Source of the DNA: Acidobacteriota bacterium
Lineage (GTDB): Bacteria; Acidobacteriota; Aminicenantia; Aminicenantales; Saccharicenantaceae
Reading direction: 5' to 3'
Length of the DNA: 8,793 nucleotides
Assembly: GCA_003476685.1 (NCBI GenBank)
Contig: DMVN01000030.1
Location: 1 to 8,793, forward strand
Shown: one piece after another, positions 6,338 to 8,793 of the stretch
Layout: the number at the start of each line of letters is the position of its first letter
How positions within the stretch are numbered: the first letter of the stretch is position 1
Notes under the pieces: model-generated
What the model saw: only the letters and a program-made list of their open reading frames with translations
What the model was told of the DNA's origin: nothing
Databases searched by the model: none
Translations under genes and position numbers: made by a program

Positions 6338-6586
6338 GGCTGGAAGGTATGAACAGAGCGGGCCTTGTGGTTGGAGAATAGACAGGCTGAAGCATGGGCC
6401 AGAGCGTGCGATAGTTCAAGTGGGAAAGAAAGAGCGGGACCAGCAGCCAGCAATAGAAAAGCAACAGAGATGAGCGGAAGAGGCTGGAATAGGGTAGAGA
6501 AAATAAACAGGAAAAAAGAATTGAAACGAAAAGAGCGAAAATCAATAAAGCTCAAGAAATAAATTTCTGGTAGAGATGTAGAGATA
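6338..6586. other. Purine-rich spacer before the last envelope gene
   Basis: These 249 bases separate the second transpeptidase from the next gene. The + strand is very purine-rich: 6481-6540 contains only 10 pyrimidines in 60 bases. No hairpin with a U tract and no clear promoter were found, so read-through from the upstream operon is possible. A 65-codon open frame at 6365-6562 uses a non-ATG start without a ribosome binding site and has a composition that simply reflects the purine run, so it is not called as a gene. Confidence 0.55.
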
Positions 6587-7597
6587 ATGAAGATCGTAAT
6601 TAAAGGAAAGGAAAGGCAGGCCGGCCAAAAACATCGCTGGCTTAAGGTGGTGTGGCCGGCTATTCTGGTGGCAGTCCTTTCCTTTTCTGCAATCCTTTTC
6701 TTCCAGGCTCAGGGCAGCTGGTGGGGTAAGAAAGAGGCTACGGTCCCGGAAACGGGCGGTCAGACTCAGAAAGCCGCAGCTGCCACGGTTACCCCGGTAG
6801 GACAAAAGGCAGCCAGCGCCGGAAATAAATCAGAGCAGAGGGCGGCGCAGCCAACCGCTGCCAGATCTCAGGCCAAAGCTCAGCCGACCCAGCCAGCCGG
6901 GTCCTCTACTTCATCCATCAAGGACATTCCTGAACCAACTCTTCAAACCCTGAAAGAAAACCGTTTCCTGGAAGAAGAACTGAAGCTGGCTAAAACCCCT
7001 CAGTATTATTTTGTTCTTAACCTCAGGGAAAAAACCCTGGAGCTCAGGGCCCGGGGGATGGTCCTAAAATCGTGGAAAGCCAGCGAGCTCAGGTACACAG
7101 GAAAGCCGGTGCCCCTCCAGGTTACCACCCTGACCAACAAGACCGCCCTTAAACCGCCCGAGCGTAAGGTCTTGAACCCGGCTGAGCAGCAAGCTGAGGA
7201 AGAAAAGAAGGCGGCTGAAAAAGCCAAACTGGAAGAGGCAAAGAATAAAAAGGCTGAAGAGGCCAAGAAACCAGAACAGGCCCCGACCTCAACTGCTACC
7301 CCGGCCGACACCTTTGAAGTTGAAGCCCTGGAGATAACTGATATGCCTGGTTCCTACGAACTAAACTTTGATGATGGGCTGCGGATTTTTATCCGGTCAA
7401 GATCCGGCCTCCAGGAAAGCTTCCGTCAGACCCGGGAAAGGCTGCTCTGGTACACCTGGTATCCGGTCAAGCATTTCCTGTGGAGAAAGAGCGAGCTGCG
7501 CCCGCAGCTTGTTCTTTATTTTGACAACATGCGCGAAGCCCAGGGTATCTACTGGGCTTTTATAGACGGGATTAAGGGAATCATCTGGTTCCCTTAA
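6587..7597 (+). CDS. Membrane-anchored protein of unknown function, possible degenerate YkuD-like fold
   Basis: A 336-residue protein that I do not recognise as a named family. Basic N-terminus (KHRWLK), one transmembrane segment (about 21-40), an Ala/Gln/Thr/Pro-rich linker (about 50-110), then a folded region. Residues 138-165 (YYFVLNLREKTLELRARG and on) resemble the opening strand pair of the YkuD domains in both upstream enzymes (hydrophobic strand, [EK]xxL, two more strand residues, G, then [VL]K). A Lys/Glu/Ala-rich insert (199-230) resembles TolA-type charged helices. The C-terminal part (241-336) is rich in Trp, Tyr, Phe and Arg and ends IIWFP. The protein has no cysteine at all and no HG...HGC motif, so it cannot be a cysteine L,D-transpeptidase. 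The ATG at 6587 is chosen because it gives a basic N-terminus before the membrane span; only a weak GTAGAG precedes it. It may be a structural partner or regulator of the transpeptidases; this is inference from position. Confidence 0.78.
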   Translation: MKIVIKGKERQAGQKHRWLKVVWPAILVAVLSFSAILFFQAQGSWWGKKEATVPETGGQTQKAAAATVTPVGQKAASAGNKSEQRAAQPTAARSQAKAQPTQPAGSSTSSIKDIPEPTLQTLKENRFLEEELKLAKTPQYYFVLNLREKTLELRARGMVLKSWKASELRYTGKPVPLQVTTLTNKTALKPPERKVLNPAEQQAEEEKKAAEKAKLEEAKNKKAEEAKKPEQAPTSTATPADTFEVEALEITDMPGSYELNFDDGLRIFIRSRSGLQESFRQTRERLLWYTWYPVKHFLWRKSELRPQLVLYFDNMREAQGIYWAFIDGIKGIIWFP

Positions 7598-7691
7598 GCT
7601 GCGCGCCAGCTGACCACCTTTCAAAATTTTGAGATAAAAAGCCCTTTTTCAGGCTCAATTCAGGCCTTAATAAAATTCTTTTAGGCCAGAA

Positions 7692-7752
7692 CAGGTTGGC
7701 AGTCCACTCTGATTGAATCAAGTTGTCAGTCCGACTTAACGGCAGCAACCTG
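7692..7752 (+). other. Possible structured RNA element
   Basis: CAGGTTG (7692-7698) can pair with CAACCTG (7746-7752) to form a 7-bp outer stem. Inside it, AAGTTG (7720-7725) can pair with CGACTT (7732-7737, one G-U) around a TCAGTC loop, and TGATTGAATCA (7710-7720) is a near-perfect palindrome that competes at its edge. The nested layout could be a small folded RNA or a processed 3' end. No known riboswitch or sRNA pattern was recognised, and chance is a real alternative. Confidence 0.25.
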
Positions 7753-7920
7753 GCTGATCATAGGATTAAAGGCAACCTCAGTTCTTTTTTAGGTTAATTT
7801 TATTCCCTTAAAATATTCTTGAAGGGGCGAAACAAACTCGGGTCTGGCTGTTATCGGCTGAGAAAGAAGGAAGACGGGTCTTTTCCCAGCTACGGATAAT
7901 TTTGCCTGAAATATTAAATT

Positions 7921-7987
7921 CTCTTGCCTCTATTAAATCATCCTCATTTCCTCACAGACTGCTTGGCCTCTGGTCACTGCCCCCCTT
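7921..7987 (+). promoter_or_regulatory. C-rich, G-poor tract, possible Rho loading region
   Basis: Bases 7921-7980 contain 21 C against 8 G with many CU steps and little secondary structure, and are followed by a C run at 7980-7985. This is the composition of Rho utilisation sites. It lies about 320 bases after the last envelope gene, which has no strong intrinsic terminator. The role is inferred from composition alone. Confidence 0.25.
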
Positions 7988-8060
7988 GCTGCGGTAATAA
8001 AAAAATCAGGTTGAAAAGTACAGGTGGAAAGTTTCAGCCAAGAAGCCGGGCGCCTTCAAG

Positions 8061-8108
8061 CCGGTATGTTATCGGGCCTGTATGATTTCAGACCTGTATG
8101 ATAGATAT
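8061..8108. repeat. Three 16-bp tandem repeats (iteron-like)
   Basis: CCGGTATGTTATCGGG (8061), CCTGTATGATTTCAGA (8077) and CCTGTATGATAGATAT (8093) begin exactly 16 bases apart. The second and third share the 10-base core CCTGTATGAT; the first differs from that core at two places. They sit roughly 115-165 bases upstream of the dnaK -35 box. Regular spacing suggests repeated sites for a DNA-binding protein, or remains of a short tandem duplication. Confidence 0.5.
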
Positions 8109-8111
8109 CAA

Positions 8112-8132
8112 GGCCGACTAAAAGTCCGGGCC
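8112..8132. other. Short hairpin downstream of the tandem repeats
   Basis: GGCCGACT (8112-8119) pairs with AGTC (8123-8126) and GGCC (8129-8132), an 8-bp stem with a CG bulge and an AAA loop. No U tract follows, so it is not an intrinsic terminator. It may belong with the repeats as part of an operator region. Confidence 0.25.
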
Positions 8133-8223
8133 TGCCAAACTTAAGAAATCAACATTGTTTCGGCTATATTTTCAAAAAGTTTATAAATTATTGAATATAA
8201 ATAAAATAAAATTTCCAAAAAAC

Positions 8224-8252
8224 TTGACAAAACTATACTCAACTTTTATATT
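8224..8252 (+). promoter_or_regulatory. Sigma70-type promoter of dnaK
   Basis: TTGACA (8224-8229) and TATATT (8247-8252) are separated by 17 bases, very close to consensus, with an AT-rich upstream stretch (about 8160-8223) that could act as an UP element. Transcription would start near 8259, about 29 bases before the ATG. No CIRCE inverted repeat and no convincing sigma32-type pair were seen, so heat control, if any, is not visible here. Confidence 0.75.
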
Positions 8253-8254
8253 AA

Positions 8255-8793
<539 letters not shown>

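Larger units (their letters stand above)
7598..8223. other. Long non-coding region upstream of dnaK
   Basis: About 626 bases with no credible gene on either strand. Contents noted: a 12-bp palindrome TCAAAATTTTGA at 7621-7632; a possible folded element at 7692-7752; a U run at 7782-7790 without a good stem; a C-rich, G-poor tract at about 7921-7987; three 16-bp tandem repeats at 8061-8108; a short hairpin at 8112-8132; and an AT-rich zone from about 8160 to the dnaK promoter. No strong intrinsic terminator follows the gene ending at 7597, only weak stems such as AAGGGAA/TTCCCTT (7574-7595) and AGCTG/CAGCT (7597-7611), both lacking a U tract. Confidence 0.6.

Noticed and set aside
6365..6562. 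A 65-codon + strand frame rich in Lys, Arg and Glu before the last envelope gene
   Set aside because: Non-ATG start without a binding site; its composition follows directly from the purine run.
7618..7655. Intrinsic terminator after the gene ending at 7597
   Set aside because: The palindrome TCAAAATTTTGA and the AAAAAG/CTTTTT pairing are AT-only and weak; no GC-rich stem is joined to a U tract.

Overview
The window reads as a bacterial chromosome segment from a diderm (Gram-negative-type) organism. Evidence for this is the lipoprotein signal peptides, two YkuD-fold L,D-transpeptidases, and a DnaK N-terminus carrying the insert typical of Gram-negative DnaKs. Composition is mixed: GC-rich genes separated by AT-rich or purine-rich spacers. 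The overall look (solitary lpd, short malic enzyme, DUF4398-like lipoprotein beside L,D-transpeptidases) would fit an uncultured anaerobe such as Aminicenantes or an acidobacterial relative. That placement is a low-confidence inference. All genes lie on the + strand; no mobile element, tRNA, rRNA or CRISPR array was seen.

Layout. Positions 1-275 hold the C-terminal end of a threonine aldolase. After a purine-rich gap (276-604) comes dihydrolipoyl dehydrogenase (605-2005), then a clear sigma70-type promoter and a short-form malic enzyme (2201-3556) closed by a strong intrinsic terminator (3579-3609). These three are central-metabolism genes: threonine to glycine, the shared E3/L-protein of 2-oxoacid dehydrogenases and glycine cleavage, and malate to pyruvate.

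A cell-envelope cluster follows. A promoter at about 3671 and a leader of about 230 nt precede a helical lipoprotein ending in Lys-Lys (3936-4526). Next are a lipoprotein-type L,D-transpeptidase (4572-5696) whose N-terminal half resembles that lipoprotein, and a membrane-anchored L,D-transpeptidase (5693-6337) with a 4-base overlap to the gene before. After a second purine-rich gap lies a membrane-anchored, cysteine-free protein (6587-7597) with a possible YkuD-like strand pair but no catalytic residues. The most interesting reading is a Braun-lipoprotein-like outer membrane to peptidoglycan tether encoded with its own attachment or remodelling enzymes. This is a hypothesis.

Positions 7598-8223 are about 630 bases without a gene. 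They contain a possible folded RNA element, a C-rich G-poor tract, three 16-bp tandem repeats and an AT-rich zone. A near-consensus promoter then drives dnaK (8288 onward), which runs off the window end.
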